From: Epiperipatus broadwayi
Lineage: Eukaryota; Onychophora; Udeonychophora; Euonychophora; Peripatidae
Assembly (NCBI GenBank): GCA_028023455.1
Contig: JAQFVV010006353.1
Span: 1,736,001 to 1,800,000, forward strand
Direction: 5' to 3'
DNA: 64,000 nucleotides
The notes beneath the pieces were generated by a model. The model ran no database searches. It was not told where the DNA came from and saw only the letters and a program-made list of their open reading frames with translations. Both the position numbers and the translations under genes were made by a program. This document shows positions 10,383 to 20,944 of the stretch, one piece after another. Each line of letters begins with the position of its first letter. Within the stretch, counting starts at the first letter, position 1.

Positions 10383-11010
10383 ATTACAAGTGTCAAATTA
10401 ACTCAACCCACATCTTTGACACTATCCACTTTAGATAGATATAATAATATTGATTTTTAATCATTTACTAAACTAGAGATTATCTCTAGCACAGATATAA
10501 ACTTTAAAACTCAATTAAAGATTAATATATCTGATTTTTTACAATTAAACATACAAACACATGGAGTTATTCATATTTTTTTCCCCCACGAGTAATATCT
10601 TTATAAATATATTAAATAACCTTAGTATTACCTCATATTCTTTTAAATTCATGTAAATAACTAATGAGTGCTAGCTCAGCATGAAATGTGTCTTGGGGAT
10701 CATTTATTTTTTATTGTATCTTTATTTATATGGATTTAAAAGACTATGTGGTAATATTGAGATTTCTTAATATATTTATAAAGATATTACATGTGGGAAA
10801 AAGAAATGTGAATAACTCCATGTGTCTGCATGTTTAATTTTTAAAAAATCAGATATGTTAATCTTTAATTGAGTTTTAAAGTTTATATCTGTGCTAGAGA
10901 TAATCTCTAGTATAATAAATGATTAGTAACAATCATTACTATATTTATATAAAGTGGATGGTGTCAAAGATGTGAGTTGAGTTAGTTTGACACTTGTAAT
11001 TCACAATGTA
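10383..11010. mobile_element. Large inverted repeat carrying a hammerhead relic (family D/A)
   Basis: Arms 10383-10620 and about 10780-11010 are reverse complements. Matching blocks include CAAGTGTCAAATTAACTCAA / TTGAG...TTTGACACTTG, AGAGATTATCTCTAG / CTAGAGATAATCTCT, and ACATGGAGTTATTCA / TGAATAACTCCATGT. A family A hammerhead (10661-10705) sits between them. The same arm sequence borders the nested element at 15.24-16.2 kb and ends the 46.9-47.3 kb repeat. Head-to-head duplication of a hammerhead-bearing unit is the likely origin. Confidence 0.75.
10655..10705 (+). ncRNA. Decayed hammerhead motif, family A
   Basis: CTAATGA replaces CTGATGA at 10661-10667 (G5 to A, expected to abolish cleavage). 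GTGCT-AGC-TCAGCAT can still form stem II, GAAA follows, then TGTGTC and TTGGGGATCATTT. Recognisable by alignment with 599-657; probably inactive. Confidence 0.6.
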
Positions 11011-11180
11011 ATTACTTAATATAGATAAATATTTCTTACATAATAGAGATACATGAGAGATAGTAACCTGGACCAACTGATGAGTGCTGGTTCAGCATGA
11101 AATACATGTTGGGGATTATTTGTATGAATTTAAAAGAATGTGGTAATATTGAGGTTATCTAGTATATTTATAAATATCAG
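11011..11180 (+). mobile_element. Second family A unit
   Basis: Follows the inverted repeat directly: a TAATAGAGATACATGAGAG leader like 16070-16095, a hammerhead, then GTATGAATTTAAAAGAATGTGG and GGTAATATTGAGGTT as at 10735-10765. So the locus is an inverted pair plus a direct extra unit, the same architecture as the 16.9 and 27.9 kb family B clusters. Confidence 0.65.
11071..11116 (+). ncRNA. Hammerhead motif with G17, family A
   Basis: CTGATGA 11077-11083, stem II GTGCTG/CAGCAT with GTT loop 11084-11098, GAAA 11099-11102, U16.1 at 11107, stem I CCAA (11073-11076) with TTGG (11109-11112). Position 17 is G (11108); hammerheads need A, C or U there, so cleavage should fail although the fold is intact. 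Confidence 0.7.
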
Positions 11181-11839
11181 TACTATATAAGTTTTAATTT
11201 TTCTTTTTTTAGTGGGTAATTCTTATAATTATTAATTGAGCTGGCTTCTATTTGAACTAACAAACCAGATAAAATTCTAATAGTATTAAGAAATCAATTT
11301 CTTATCTAATCACTAAATTAATGACTTCTGAATTAAGTAATAGGTTTGGGGTTCTTTACTCTGCCAATTTCTATTCTCAACGTTATATATTTAATAACCA
11401 TAATTTAGTTACAGATTTATTATTATTAGCATATCCAGTTACTAATGTTTGTACTGACTTATAGAAATGGAAAACAACCAGCAGCTTTCTTTTTAGATGT
11501 ATAGAATAAAGTTAGTTTGCTGTTGTTGATGGTTTATAGAAAATATTAATTGGCATTCTATCCATGTTTCATTTCATCATCACCCAGCTCAATTTTATGT
11601 GGCTAAGTAAGACAGAACTATAAAGCTGACTTATAAAAGCCATGCTTTTTAGAAACACAATCACAAAATTATTTATTAGCAGCCTACATCCAGATAGGTG
11701 AATTTGAAAATTAAGATGGGCCTACTTTACACAGAAGGAAACACAGGAATAATATATTTCTTTTGATAGAAAGCACATTTCCACAACTTTTATTATATCA
11801 CATGATCAACATTATTTATGCTTGCACAAGCTGTTTAAA
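11181..11839. other. No gene seen
   Basis: Unassigned AT-rich sequence. ATATCACATGATCAACATT near 11796-11815 followed by GCTTGCACAAGCTGTTT matches the ends of the 37.4-kb hairpin element. Confidence 0.45.
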
Positions 11840-12060
11840 ACATTATTGTGTTTTCATTTTGGACTTGAAGCTTTATGGTTATTTAAGAAGATAAAGAATG
11901 ACCACTGGAAAATTGCATTAGATCCTAAGATCTAGATGCAGTACTCTCAGATCCAAGGCTCTTTACTTGTGTAAGCTGGAATCTTGTCTGGGGATTTTGC
12001 TACTTTTATGTATCTTTATTCTTTTTTTTTTTTTTTGAGTTTAAATGAAAGAATAAAGGT
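11840..12060 (+). repeat. Decayed family B hammerhead-type repeat
   Basis: Homologous to 37650-37900: TTTTCATTTTGGACTTGAAGC, a GGTCTAGATG-G-TGCTCTCA block, AAGGCTC then TGTAAGCTGGAA and CTTGTCTGGGG. The end matches the stem III and stem I part of family B (ACCGGTCTGGGG), but CTGATGA has decayed to CTTGTGT. Ends in a T-rich tract near 12024. Confidence 0.5.
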
Positions 12061-12867
12061 ACAATAAATGTCTTAGTTCTGCCTTATAGATTCAAGTAAA
12101 AGATACTGGCCACATTATTGATTTTGATGAAGCTAAGGTTGTCTTCTTTGAAAGAAATGAAATAAAAAAGAATTTTTATTATTAAAAATTTATAATTCTG
12201 AAGCAGTTAACTTAATTAAAAGTTCTTTTAATATTAAGAATGGATGTGAGGTAAATGGAATTGTGGATAATGTTTAGTTTAAATACGTTATTTTGTTGTT
12301 TTTTACACTTGAGAAGTCTACTCGTAGCAGTGAAACCATTGATAGTGTTTTAGATTTTATTTTCTTGGCTAGTTTGGTTGAGTTGTAAATTTAATGAAAT
12401 TTTGTTTAAATATATATCTTTATATTATATTTCAGTACATACAATTTGACCTAAGATCTTTGAAAAATCTGCATATTAACAAAAAATGTATAATACTTGA
12501 TTCCTAGAAGATCTGTTGATTTGTAAGAATTACAAACTTTTTTTAGCCTGTTTTAGAAAATGTGTACATTCAAGAACATAGCATCAGGTATCAACATTAG
12601 TAGGGTACTAGCATGAAGAACAAAACTCTGAGAGTGAACAAGAGAAATGTGAGCAATATAAGCAAAGTGTCATTATGATGGGCTGTTTATACAAAGTGGA
12701 TTGGAAAATAAAAAAGGAAGTGTTTAAACGCAAAAGTAGTCAGGCATATAATAATGAGTTGAGCAGTTTTCATGCACTTTTTAATAGTGTTTTTGTTTTT
12801 GCAATTAAAAATTTATTATTCAACATGAGAGTTTCTCAAAATTTTCACGACCCCCAACAAATTTTCT
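12061..12867. other. No gene seen
   Basis: Unassigned. A 73-residue plus frame (12675-12896) runs into the hAT-like terminus and has no domain; regarded as chance. Confidence 0.5.
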
Positions 12868-12910
12868 GCGACCACTTGAATGGTCGCAACCTATAGGTTA
12901 AACACCACTG
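12840..12910 (-). mobile_element. hAT-type terminus (solo end)
   Basis: On the minus strand the sequence starts CAGTGGTGTTTAACC, then GGTTGCGACCATTC and GGGGGTCGTG. This is the well-known CAGTGGTTCTCAACC ... GGTCGCGACCCC style end of hAT transposons. Outer base is 12910. GCGACCA/TGGTCGC (12868-12887) forms a hairpin. The partner terminus was not found, so this is a truncated copy. Confidence 0.6.
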
Positions 12911-13479
12911 ATCTAAATCACCGTGTTGTCATAAAAAAAAAAAACCACACAAATATTTTGTAAAAACAATCATAAATATATGATCGAACTATGGAAAAAG
13001 TACAACTTTGTTTTTTAAATGTCAAACCAAAGGCGCACATTCTCAAAAGCTCTTTCTAGTGCTCAAAGACCCTGACAACAAATAAATTACCAATTAGTGA
13101 CATTTCCAGCTTGTTTATATTAGTTTTTTTTGTATGATAGTAAACCCTTAGATTTTTTTTTTTAAACAAGACAAGTCAATATATATTTAAGTTCCAGTTT
13201 TTATTGCAAATGAATGGAAAGCGGGAGAATAAACGTTGTGGCGATGCGACGCACTGTAGAAAATGAGTTAAACTGAAGCGTCACCAGACGTGCTACAGAA
13301 ACGTTATAAATGACACGTTATCATTAATATTTAAATATTTTTTTGCATTCCTTCATTAGTAGCATTAAAAAAATGGAAAAACTTGTGTATTTATTTATTT
13401 AACGTTAATTTCATTAGTTCTCTCAACCTTCCCCTCCAGTATGCTACTTTTATTTGTTTTAATTAAAGGGGATTTGAAC
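12911..13479. other. No gene seen
   Basis: AT-rich. 13220-13320 is less AT-rich with several CG dinucleotides (GGCGATGCGACGCAC, GAAGCGTCACC) but no recognisable gene. Confidence 0.45.
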
Positions 13480-13615
13480 CCAGACTTTCAAGCTCCGTTC
13501 AGTCATTCATTCTATCTAATATAACCTATACACATGGCCACATACACGTGAAAAAAATAAATGCTCTCCGATATTCCTATTTCGTACTGAACTAGCACTC
13601 ATAAATGACCCCCCT
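13470..13615 (-). mobile_element. Family A fragment, minus strand
   Basis: Minus strand carries a decayed hammerhead (TTTATGA for CTGATGA, GTGCTAGTTCAGTAC stem II, GAAATAGG), then CACGTGTATGTGGCCATGTG and a GTCTGGGTTCAAATCC B-box-like block, in the same order as 600-760. Hammerhead core is broken. Confidence 0.65.
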
Positions 13616-14395
13616 TCCCCGCCCAGCTAACACAAAATGAACATTTCTTAATCCTTTAAACGGAAATAAGAAAAATAATCAAAATTTGCAAGCACATATA
13701 TATGTTCAAGATAAATCTAATTATTATTATTTTACAATAATAGGCGAAGATCCGGGCATTATTTGCAGACACATGTATTAACGAATGCTTTCTTAAAGAT
13801 TGGTGAACATTTATATTATTTAAAAACCAAGTCTCTCAGTCAATATAAACCCATAGATTTCTTCTTAAGTTTTTAAAAGCAAGCGAATTCATTCTGTCTA
13901 ATGAAACATGTTTTTATTGATAAAACCTATTTAAAATTTTTCATTTTAATGGTTCTTTGGATTTGTCGTATTCGAGAAAATGTATTCTGGTGAAATAAAG
14001 CCTTGTATGAAAGATATTTATTCAATGCAGCCAGAAGATTTTGTGGGGCCTCGGAGGAAAAAGTTATTAGTGGTATACCAAACTATTTGCAAAATAGAAT
14101 TTTTTTTAATTGAAAAATCATAATTTTATTAAATATCCTTAGCGAAACATTAAATATATATATTCTACACAAAGAATCCCAGATAACAAAAAAAAAAAAA
14201 CTATTATTTTTAATTGTACTAGAAATTTGACAGTGTGACCCCTCCCTGAGCAAGCAACCTTGGTCAGATACCCCCCAAATTGACATCTGAATAGGCCCTC
14301 CTATTATTATGTTGTTTTAGAATGGATGGCAGTCTTTTTTAGGGTTATGAATAATGAAATATAGATTGTAGTGTAATAGCACCGATAGACGGGGC
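13616..14395. other. No gene seen
   Basis: Unassigned. 14220-14300 contains GACCCCTCCCTGAGC and ATACCCCCCAAATTG, C-rich against the background, possibly a transposon terminus that I cannot name. Confidence 0.45.
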
Positions 14396-14665
14396 CATCA
14401 TCATCGTTTTCAACCATTATCGATCCAGTGAAGGATGGGGATTTCTCCAAGTTCAGTCTATCTTCTCCTATCTCTAGCCTCTCCAGATTACCCCAGCATG
14501 ATTCTCATTTCATCCATCCATCTCAAAGGGGGTCTATTTCTAGGTCTTTTACAATCTCTTGGAATCAGTTTAATATTTCAACTGCCCATCTTTTATCATC
14601 TCTTCTAGCAATAAATACTTACTGCAACTTTTTAGTTATAATGAAACGGATTTACAGACGAACAA
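14396..14665 (-). pseudogene. RTE-like LINE, extreme 3' end
   Basis: Minus translation gives RRDDKRWAVEILNWFQEIVKDLEIDPL and similar, matching the C-terminal end of RTE-type ORF2 (RW-DD...A-W...A-DR-W). The same block is at 40834-41170. Plus-strand ATCATCATCG at 14397 is the terminal short repeat. Severely 5'-truncated, about 270 bp. Quoted residues are spread over a frame with substitutions. Confidence 0.7.
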
Positions 14666-15239
14666 GAGTTATTTGACCAGAGGAGCATGTAACCCAAAAT
14701 TAACATTAATTACTTTTAATTTATCAAAAATAATTTATGCATAATATATATGTAAATAATAACTATTTATGTACCACACTGTTAATAAAAAAAATTTGAT
14801 ACTTCTTAATCATCTTTCTATCGGTCAGCCTAAAAGTAATATGATGTTAATGATTTGAATTTATTGCGAGCACCAGTTATAGTTTTAAAAGGTACAGTAC
14901 CATAATCATCGCATGATTAATTTATTTCCCATAATATGGTCATTTATGTCACATAATGCCAGCTGTTTTTCATGGTAATTAGTTATGGTAGATGTAAGTA
15001 ATAAATTGATAGTCAATTATCGCATATATCAAATAATTAAGTTTAATATGATATACTATTACTACTAATGCATTGAAGAGAAGAAAGGTGATCAAAGATT
15101 TAAATTTTAATAAAACAAAATTATTTTAATAAACAAAAATAATAGTGAATACTAACAAGGATTTGAATATGACATGAGTGATCATTTTAATACATCATTT
15201 AAGAATTTTATTATAATAATAACATTGTTACATTTTCAT
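14666..15239. other. No gene seen
   Basis: AT-rich unassigned sequence without repeats I could pair. Confidence 0.45.
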
Positions 15240-15362
15240 TTACCATTGTCAAACTTCCTCCACTCACAACTTTGACGTCATCCATTTCTGATAAATACAC
15301 TAATGATTATTACTAATCATTTTCGAAACTAGAGATTATCTCTAGCACAGATAAATACTTTG

Positions 15363-16027
15363 CAATCAAACTGAGAGAGTGCAAACCTCTCAAGCGTTTA
15401 GCCAATCAGATCGCAAATACTGGGACAAAGAATTTAACAAGAATAGAACGGTTCCACTCTCTTTACTTGTCTGTCTATATTTCAAAGCCAGTCCAAAGTA
15501 CTTAGATCTGCAAGCTGAATCTTAAATATTTTCACACTTAACTCACTGAGTTCTAATTATAAACATACAGCTGAAATCTTTCGATTTACTACGCAGTAGT
15601 TTTTTTTTTTTTTAATGTTATAATTTGCAGCAATAGACGGTATTGAAATCAAACTGAGAGAGTGCAAACCTCTCAAGCGTTTAGCCAATCAGATCGCAAA
15701 TACTGGGACAAAGAATTTAATAAGAAAAGAGCGGTTCCACTCTCTTCTTTACTTGTCTGTCTAAAAAAAAAAAAAACTACTGCGTAGTAAATCGAAAGAT
15801 TTCAGCTGTATGTTTATAATTAGAACTCAGTGAGTTAAGTGTAAAGATATTTAAGATTCACGCTTGCAGATCTAAGTACTTTGGACTGTCTTGGATATAT
15901 AGACACAAGTAAAGAAGAGAGTGGAACCGCTCTTTTCTTGTTAAATTCTTTGTCCCAGTATTTGCAATCTGATTGGCTAAATGCTTGAGAGGTTTGCACT
16001 CTCTCAGTTTGATTTCAATACCGTCTG
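15363..16027. repeat. Nested foldback W (inverted plus partial direct copy)
   Basis: A 250-bp block W (15363-15613: AACTGAGAGAGTGCAAACC ... CGATTTACTACGCAGTAG) recurs as its reverse complement at about 15764-16012. Between them lies a partial direct copy of the first 105 bp of W (15645-15750). The direct-plus-inverted unit 15637-16027 starts ACGGTATTGAAATCAAAC and ends GTTTGATTTCAATACCGT, true terminal repeats. Arms are very similar, with only scattered differences, so insertion is relatively recent. No coding capacity. Confidence 0.8.
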
Positions 16028-16103
16028 CGTTTGTAGAAATAAATATTATTTATATATAAATACTTTGCATATAATAAAGATATATATGAGAGTTAGTGAC
16101 CTG

Positions 16104-16147
16104 GGCCAACTGATGAGGGCTGGATCAGCCCAAAATACATCTTGGGG
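16104..16147 (+). ncRNA. Hammerhead motif with A12, family A
   Basis: CTGATGA 16110-16116, perfect 6-bp stem II GGGCTG/CAGCCC with GAT loop (16117-16131), stem III ATACAT 16135-16140, C17 at 16141, stem I CCAA (16106-16109) with TTGG (16142-16145). Only G12 is wrong (AAAA for GAAA). Stem II has compensatory changes relative to 620-634, which supports the structure rather than chance. Confidence 0.72.
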
Positions 16148-16896
16148 GGCATTTGTCTTTTATTGTATCTTTATTTATATGAATTTAAAAAGATTGAGGA
16201 AGTATGGAAGTGTTTATTATTTCTATAATAATAACATTCCATCATATTTTCTTTAGAATTTCATTGAACTTATGAATTTTCACATGCGGTTTACATAAAC
16301 CAAGAGTTGGGAACCTCCAACTCACAGGCCAAGTCCAGCCCTTGTAAGCTCTCAATTCAGTCCCAGACATTTTCACAAATGTATATAAAATGGACATACA
16401 TAAAACTTCTATTTAAACACATGCAGCGCAGTGGTAGTATATTACAATTACCGAATTAAGAGTTAAGTGAAATAAAATATTTATTATCTTAACTACATGT
16501 TTTTCTTTCTCCAATCATTATAATAATTCTACTTCAATCTTTCAAAAGTGAAATATTCCAACAAATTAAGTATATTGCGTTGTCTGTCCAACTATGATTT
16601 AATATATACTGAGAGCCTATTGTTTATTTTTATACTGCTTTTGTAGATGAATGTTAAATTAGCAAAAATAAAATTTACTTCATTTTATTATTATTATTTA
16701 CATTTAATTTTTTATTATTATTAAAATGGCTACACAAAGTAAGATAATAAAAATCGACATAAAACATTTTGTATTTTAAAAGAAATGGACTAATGCATTT
16801 TTTTAATATAATGAGCATGCTAATAGCTCTAAACAAGCTTTTCTAACAAATACCACAAGACAAAGCATTTAAAAATCTCCATCTAGAATTATCCTT

Positions 16897-16938
16897 ATCC
16901 CCAAATCAGTTTTGAGCCAATGGCTCTCATCAGTGAGG
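16897..16938 (-). ncRNA. Hammerhead motif with A12, family B
   Basis: Minus strand: CTGATGA (complement of 16927-16933), perfect 5-bp stem II GAGCC/GGCTC (16914-16926), then AAAA in place of GAAA, ACTGAT and TTGGGG. Stem I CCTCA/TGGGG. The G12 change and a C-A pair in stem III suggest loss of activity. Confidence 0.65.
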
Positions 16939-16964
16939 CACAGTAATATCTGAATATCCTAGCT

Positions 16965-17004
16965 CCCCACTGATGAGAGCCATTATCTTGAAACTGGTTT
17001 GGGG
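16965..17004 (+). ncRNA. Hammerhead motif, family B
   Basis: CTGATGA 16970-16976, GAAA 16990-16993, stem III ACTGGT 16993-16998, T17 at 16999, stem I CCCCA (16965-16969) with TGGGG (17000-17004), five perfect pairs. Core is intact. Stem II (16977-16989) has decayed to three pairs including a G-T. Confidence 0.7.
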
Positions 17005-17380
17005 ATAGGAATAATTCTAGATAGAGATTTTTAAATGCTTTCTTGTGGCATTTATCAGAAAAGCTTGTTTAGAGCTATTAGCACACTCATTATATTACAT
17101 TTGTAATACAAGCTTATTAAATTAAGTCACATGATATATGACTTGATTTTTTTTATTATTATAGTTTGGCTTTTGAGGCTTTGGAAATGTTATATTGCCA
17201 AAGCTATGAATATATGGTGTAGCTGAAGTTTGTTCAGACCTATATAACTATTTAGGTTAGATAGATGGATTTGAAGACATATAGATGTCTGAAAATTTCA
17301 GATTTTTTACTTAATAGTTAAGTATTAGATAAATACTGGGCTTGAGTTTAGTTTAGATCTAGTGTCTGAATGTTCTAGCA

Positions 17381-17420
17381 TCTCATTGATAAGGGCCATT
17401 AGCTTGAAATTGGTTTGGGG
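17381..17420 (+). ncRNA. Decayed hammerhead motif, family B
   Basis: TTGATAA replaces CTGATGA (17386-17392). GAAA, TTGGT and TTGGGG remain. Recognisable only by alignment with the copy 416 bp upstream; C3 and G8 substitutions should abolish cleavage. Confidence 0.55.
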
Positions 17421-17814
17421 ATAGGGATAATTCTAAATAGAGATTTTTAAATGCTTTCTCTTGCAGCATTTATCGGAAAAGCTTGTTTAGAACTATTAGC
17501 ATGATCATTATGTTATATTTGTAATACAAACTTATTAAATTAAGTCACATGATGTATGTCTTGATTTTCTTACTATTTTTTTTTTAATCAAAAGAAATAG
17601 TACATCGATGTGCCTGATATGTCTGGAAAGAAGTTCAGTCAATACACATTATTGAGAGACACTATTTATTAAAACATTCTGACTACAACAAAATTATTGG
17701 GAAATAAATAAATATTAAAATAGAAAACTTGAAAAGGAGCTTCACCAAGTAGTTGACATGTTTTATTGAAAGTACAAACAAGTAAGAAAAATATGTGAGA
17801 GCAAGTTATTTAAA

Positions 17815-18090
17815 AAAAGACAGAAAAATTCCAAAAACATTTTCTGAAAAAGAGTTTGTAAAAGGCTACATCCTAGCTGCTATAGATTTAATCTGTCCAT
17901 CATGAAAAGTAATTTGAGAATATATGTCATGAAGATAGGTTCAAGATGAATTGGAAACAATTGTCATTAAATTTGGAACAGTCATTAATAATAATATTGT
18001 TACTTTGGTTTTAATTCATAAAAAAATATGGCCCTCATTTAAAAGTGGAAAGTTGAAATTGACTTGTCAGTTGAAAAAGTTGCCCACATT
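17815..18090 (+). pseudogene. hAT transposase fragment (ZBED/GTF2IRD2-like)
   Basis: From 17840 the plus frame reads FSEKEFVKGYILAAID then LICPS, and after a frame break QDELETIVIKFG. This matches the block that follows the BED zinc finger in hAT transposases of the ZBED5/GTF2IRD2 kind (PFTEGEFVKECMLAA-D-ICPE ... RTVTRRIEDL). Stops and frameshifts break it. It lies in the right orientation between the two hAT termini and confirms their identification. The catalytic core is not visible. Confidence 0.72.
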
Positions 18091-18228
18091 TAATGATAAG
18101 AAATAAATTAATTAAAATTTTAATCAAATATAGTAAGCTAATTTTTAATTTTGTGTGACTCACAAATAATCCTATAAATATCCAAATTGTCCTTGGCAGA
18201 AAAAAGATTCCCTACCACTGATATATAC

Positions 18229-19640
18229 CTTGCTACTACATATTAAAAAAATATATAAATGGAAAATGTCTAATAAAAAATATATACACTCAAAAAGAAA
18301 AATAGGCAATGCAATGTTTTCTATCCTCTAATTACAGGTAAGATATAATTGTGATAGCAATAAATGCCTTATAAATCTAACATTAATATATATATATATT
18401 AACGGGATGGGGATATCGAAAAGATTGAACTTGAGGTGAAAATGGGGTGATGGAACAATCGTCATCAACTCTAAGTCAATAGAAAAATATTCCAATTAAA
18501 ATTAATTTAAATAATGAGAAAAAATATTAAAGTAATTAAATAAATGTTAAAGTAACGTTTAACATCAATTAATATATAAGCGATTTTATATATTAAAGAC
18601 AGAGCATGAAATCAAGAGATCTCTGCGAGATCAACCAGTTACTCCTCAGAGCAACTATGATATGATTAATTATACATCATCCAGCATTATAATAAGTAAT
18701 ACAAAGAAAGAAAGTATAAGTAATTCTCCAAGTAATAACCATTCATCATCATGAATGATTAGCAATTAAAATAAATCAACAGTCAATCTGGTGACTGGAT
18801 TGGAAATGGGTCTTCTGTAGACCAGGCTAACTATTGAGCTATTGCTAGCTTGGCACAATTATTTAAACATTAATTTGGAGGCACAAACTAAGTGTTCATC
18901 CATAAGAATACATAATAAAAAAATCAGAAAAACAATAATGTTGGGACATTAAAGCATGCTGATCATCATCAATGCTCTGGCTGCTTAGTTACCATTAATG
19001 TACTGGCCATCTATAAACTTAATTTCTAATAGACTAAACTAAATAAAATGTAGTTCAGAAGCTTTAAAGAATATAATCTCATGTGCCAACCATGGTGATG
19101 ACTGATCATTACTGGACGCTTCTAAAGCACAAAATACATTCACATTTATATATATCAGCTGTTATACACAAATCTAGTTCAGAAGAATGAGCTCATTACT
19201 GTAATGGTGACCAAGAAATGATGAAAACAGATATTCTAAAAATATTTAAACCCCCTGAAATAATTTTCATAATTGAATACAAATTTATTAACAATAAAAA
19301 TAAATGATATTAAGGTCTAGAACAAGGCTATACATATAAATTAAGCCTTCTGATTTTGATTAATATACAGTAAAAAATCACATTTATGATTTACAAAATT
19401 ACTGGACACAATTCAAATTGTTACATTATGATTTACATGAAATCCATTCGTACACAGGCATATGGCTTGATATAAAATGAACATGTTTGAATTTATTAAA
19501 ATAATAAAATTATTTAAAATATATTTCATAATAAATTTCATTTGAATTCACACATATACATGTATATCAATAAAGAAAAATCAGCTATCAAATTTTATCA
19601 TAATAGTTTAATTATAAATTTATTAAACGCACATTGATTA
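18229..19640. other. No gene seen
   Basis: 18600-19230 is more complex than the flanks (runs such as CTCTGCGAGATCAACCAG, GCTCTGGCTGCTTAG, CCAACCATGGTGATGAC) but has no frame over 60 codons and no repeat partner here. It may be old transposon or unannotated noncoding sequence. Confidence 0.4.
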
Positions 19641-19797
19641 CGTAAGTAATATTTACTGAGGCTATAACCTCAATAATATGTGTGTAAAATGCGATAGTAG
19701 GGACCTCTACAGGTGTTTGTGGTTAAAACACCTGTAGAGGTCCCTACTATCGCATTTTACACGCATTATCAAGGTTATAGCCTCAGTAAATATTACA
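19641..19797. repeat. Near-perfect hairpin, 70-bp arms
   Basis: Arms about 19645-19716 and 19724-19795 are almost exact complements: GTAGGGACCTCTACAGGTGT / ACACCTGTAGAGGTCCCTAC, CGATAG / CTATCG, GAGGCTATAACCTC / GAGGTTATAGCCTC-like. The loop is about 7 nt (TGTGGTT). GGCTATAAC and TTACTTA/TAATATTTACT ends recall family C. Few mismatches point to recent origin or gene conversion. Confidence 0.85.
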
Positions 19798-20944
19798 TAA
19801 TAGTTTAAATTTCTTTTTTTTTTTAAATAAAATTAGTTTTCAAGCTGCAATTGTTTTGATTGGTTAATTATCAAAGTCTTTATTTAAATTATAGAAATTT
19901 TAAAATGTCTTTTAAATTAATTATTTAAAAACAACTCACTTTTGTATATATGTTTATCTGTGCTTCTTTGCATATAGACGCAGCATCATATGCATAAGCA
20001 ACTCTTCAGCAAGGTGGTTCTCTGGGTAAGCTGGAAGATTTCTTTTGGTGAGCTTGGTTTTGGTGATTGTCATCACCAGGAAAAGTCTAATCCAGGTAAG
20101 ATGTCAGCATCAGGAAAGGCATTCAAGTAATTTGTTGTCATGCCATGAGTTTCTTTCTGTCTAGGGCTTTATGAGCTTCAAGCCAGCAAACTGTTTTCTA
20201 GAACAATTTTAAGGCTATGAATTTTACCACTGGAAGATGACCTGTTTCCCCCAAGTGAATTCAAACTCCACTACCATGAATAAATAGACTGCCGTTGGAT
20301 CTCCTGTCTTGACTTCAGCTACATCTCTATATAAATCTGCCAGTCATCTCTCTGGTCAGCTAAAATCAACTGCTGAAAACTTCAACAAGCTGCAACAAAA
20401 TATTATAACCAACTTTGCAGATGACCAGCTTTTACAAAAATTACTATCCAGACTGCAGCTGATATTTTTATTAGCCATTTTATAGAATCATCTGAAGTGA
20501 TAACAACAACTTAATTGCAAACAAAGTTTTTTTTATCTTTCTAATCCCTTTTGAAAACAAGCTTGACATTTTTATCAAAATGTGATATACATATTTTCAC
20601 TTAGGGGATTTCTAACAGATAGAAATTTTGTTCAATTAATTAAAACATTTCCAAAATACCATACTTGTTTTTAAATTTCAAAATCAGAATAATAATAATA
20701 ATACAATATTTATATTTATTCAGACCTTTATAAAAGTTTAATTTATAATAAAATTTTATTTTAAAATCAGTGTTATTTAACCCTTTATTTATTATTTTTA
20801 TTCCAAGTGAAATGTAGAAAATATCAATTAAAATTTATGTCTGTGTTTATTTCTACTTTTCCTTTCAAATTTATATACCATTTGTGCACACACCCTATAT
20901 TATTATGTGCTATGTAACAGACTTATTATAATATATATATATAT
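19798..20944. other. No confirmed gene; complex stretch 19980-20430
   Basis: 19980-20430 is visibly less AT-rich. A CAGGTAAGA donor-like site at 20093-20101 follows a short open stretch, but no acceptor or protein family could be recognised and stops break all frames. 20430-20940 is AT-rich filler. Confidence 0.35.

Larger units (their letters stand above)
15240..16240. mobile_element. Family D/A element split by a nested foldback
   Basis: Left part 15240-15362 (ACTTTGACGTCATCCA, AGAGATTATCTCTAGCACAGATA) matches an arm of the 10.4-11.0 kb inverted repeat. Right part 16040-16240 carries a family A hammerhead and the TTTATATGAATTTAAAA block. The words AAATACTTTGCA at 15353-15364 and again at 16060-16071 bracket the inserted W element and look like its target duplication. 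Confidence 0.65.
16805..17560. mobile_element. Family B hammerhead cluster: inverted pair plus direct copy
   Basis: Arm 16805-16938 (minus) and arm 16960-17100 (plus) pair over about 130 bp, including GCTAATAGCTCTAAACAAGC / GCTTGTTTAGAGCTATTAGC and TAGAATTAT / ATAATTCTA. A further plus-strand unit follows (17180-17560), offset 416 bp from the first plus unit. It contains GAAGACATATAGATGTCTG and AGATCTAGTGTCTGAA, which recur at 28.2 and 34.7 kb. Three hammerhead cores result. Inserted into the hAT element. Confidence 0.78.
16301..18220 (+). mobile_element. hAT transposon copy, interrupted
   Basis: Left terminus CAAGAGTTGGGAACCTCC then ACAGGCCAAGTCCAGCCC, and right terminus (reverse complement) CAGTGGTAGGGAATC then TTTTTTCTGCCAAGG and CAATTTGGATATTTA, are typical ends of Charlie/ZBED-type hAT elements. 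The flanking octamers ACATAAAC (16293-16300) and ATATATAC (18221-18228) agree at 6 of 8 positions, as for an old 8-bp target duplication. It holds a transposase remnant and, inside, the family B cluster 16805-17560. Confidence 0.8.

Noticed and set aside
18600-18660. Hammerhead on the minus strand (CTCTGAGGAGTAAC)
   Set aside because: CTGAGGA is present but no GAAA follows at a compatible distance.
20080-20105. Splice donor of a host exon
   Set aside because: CAGGTAAGA is present but frames on both sides have stops and no acceptor or protein match was seen.
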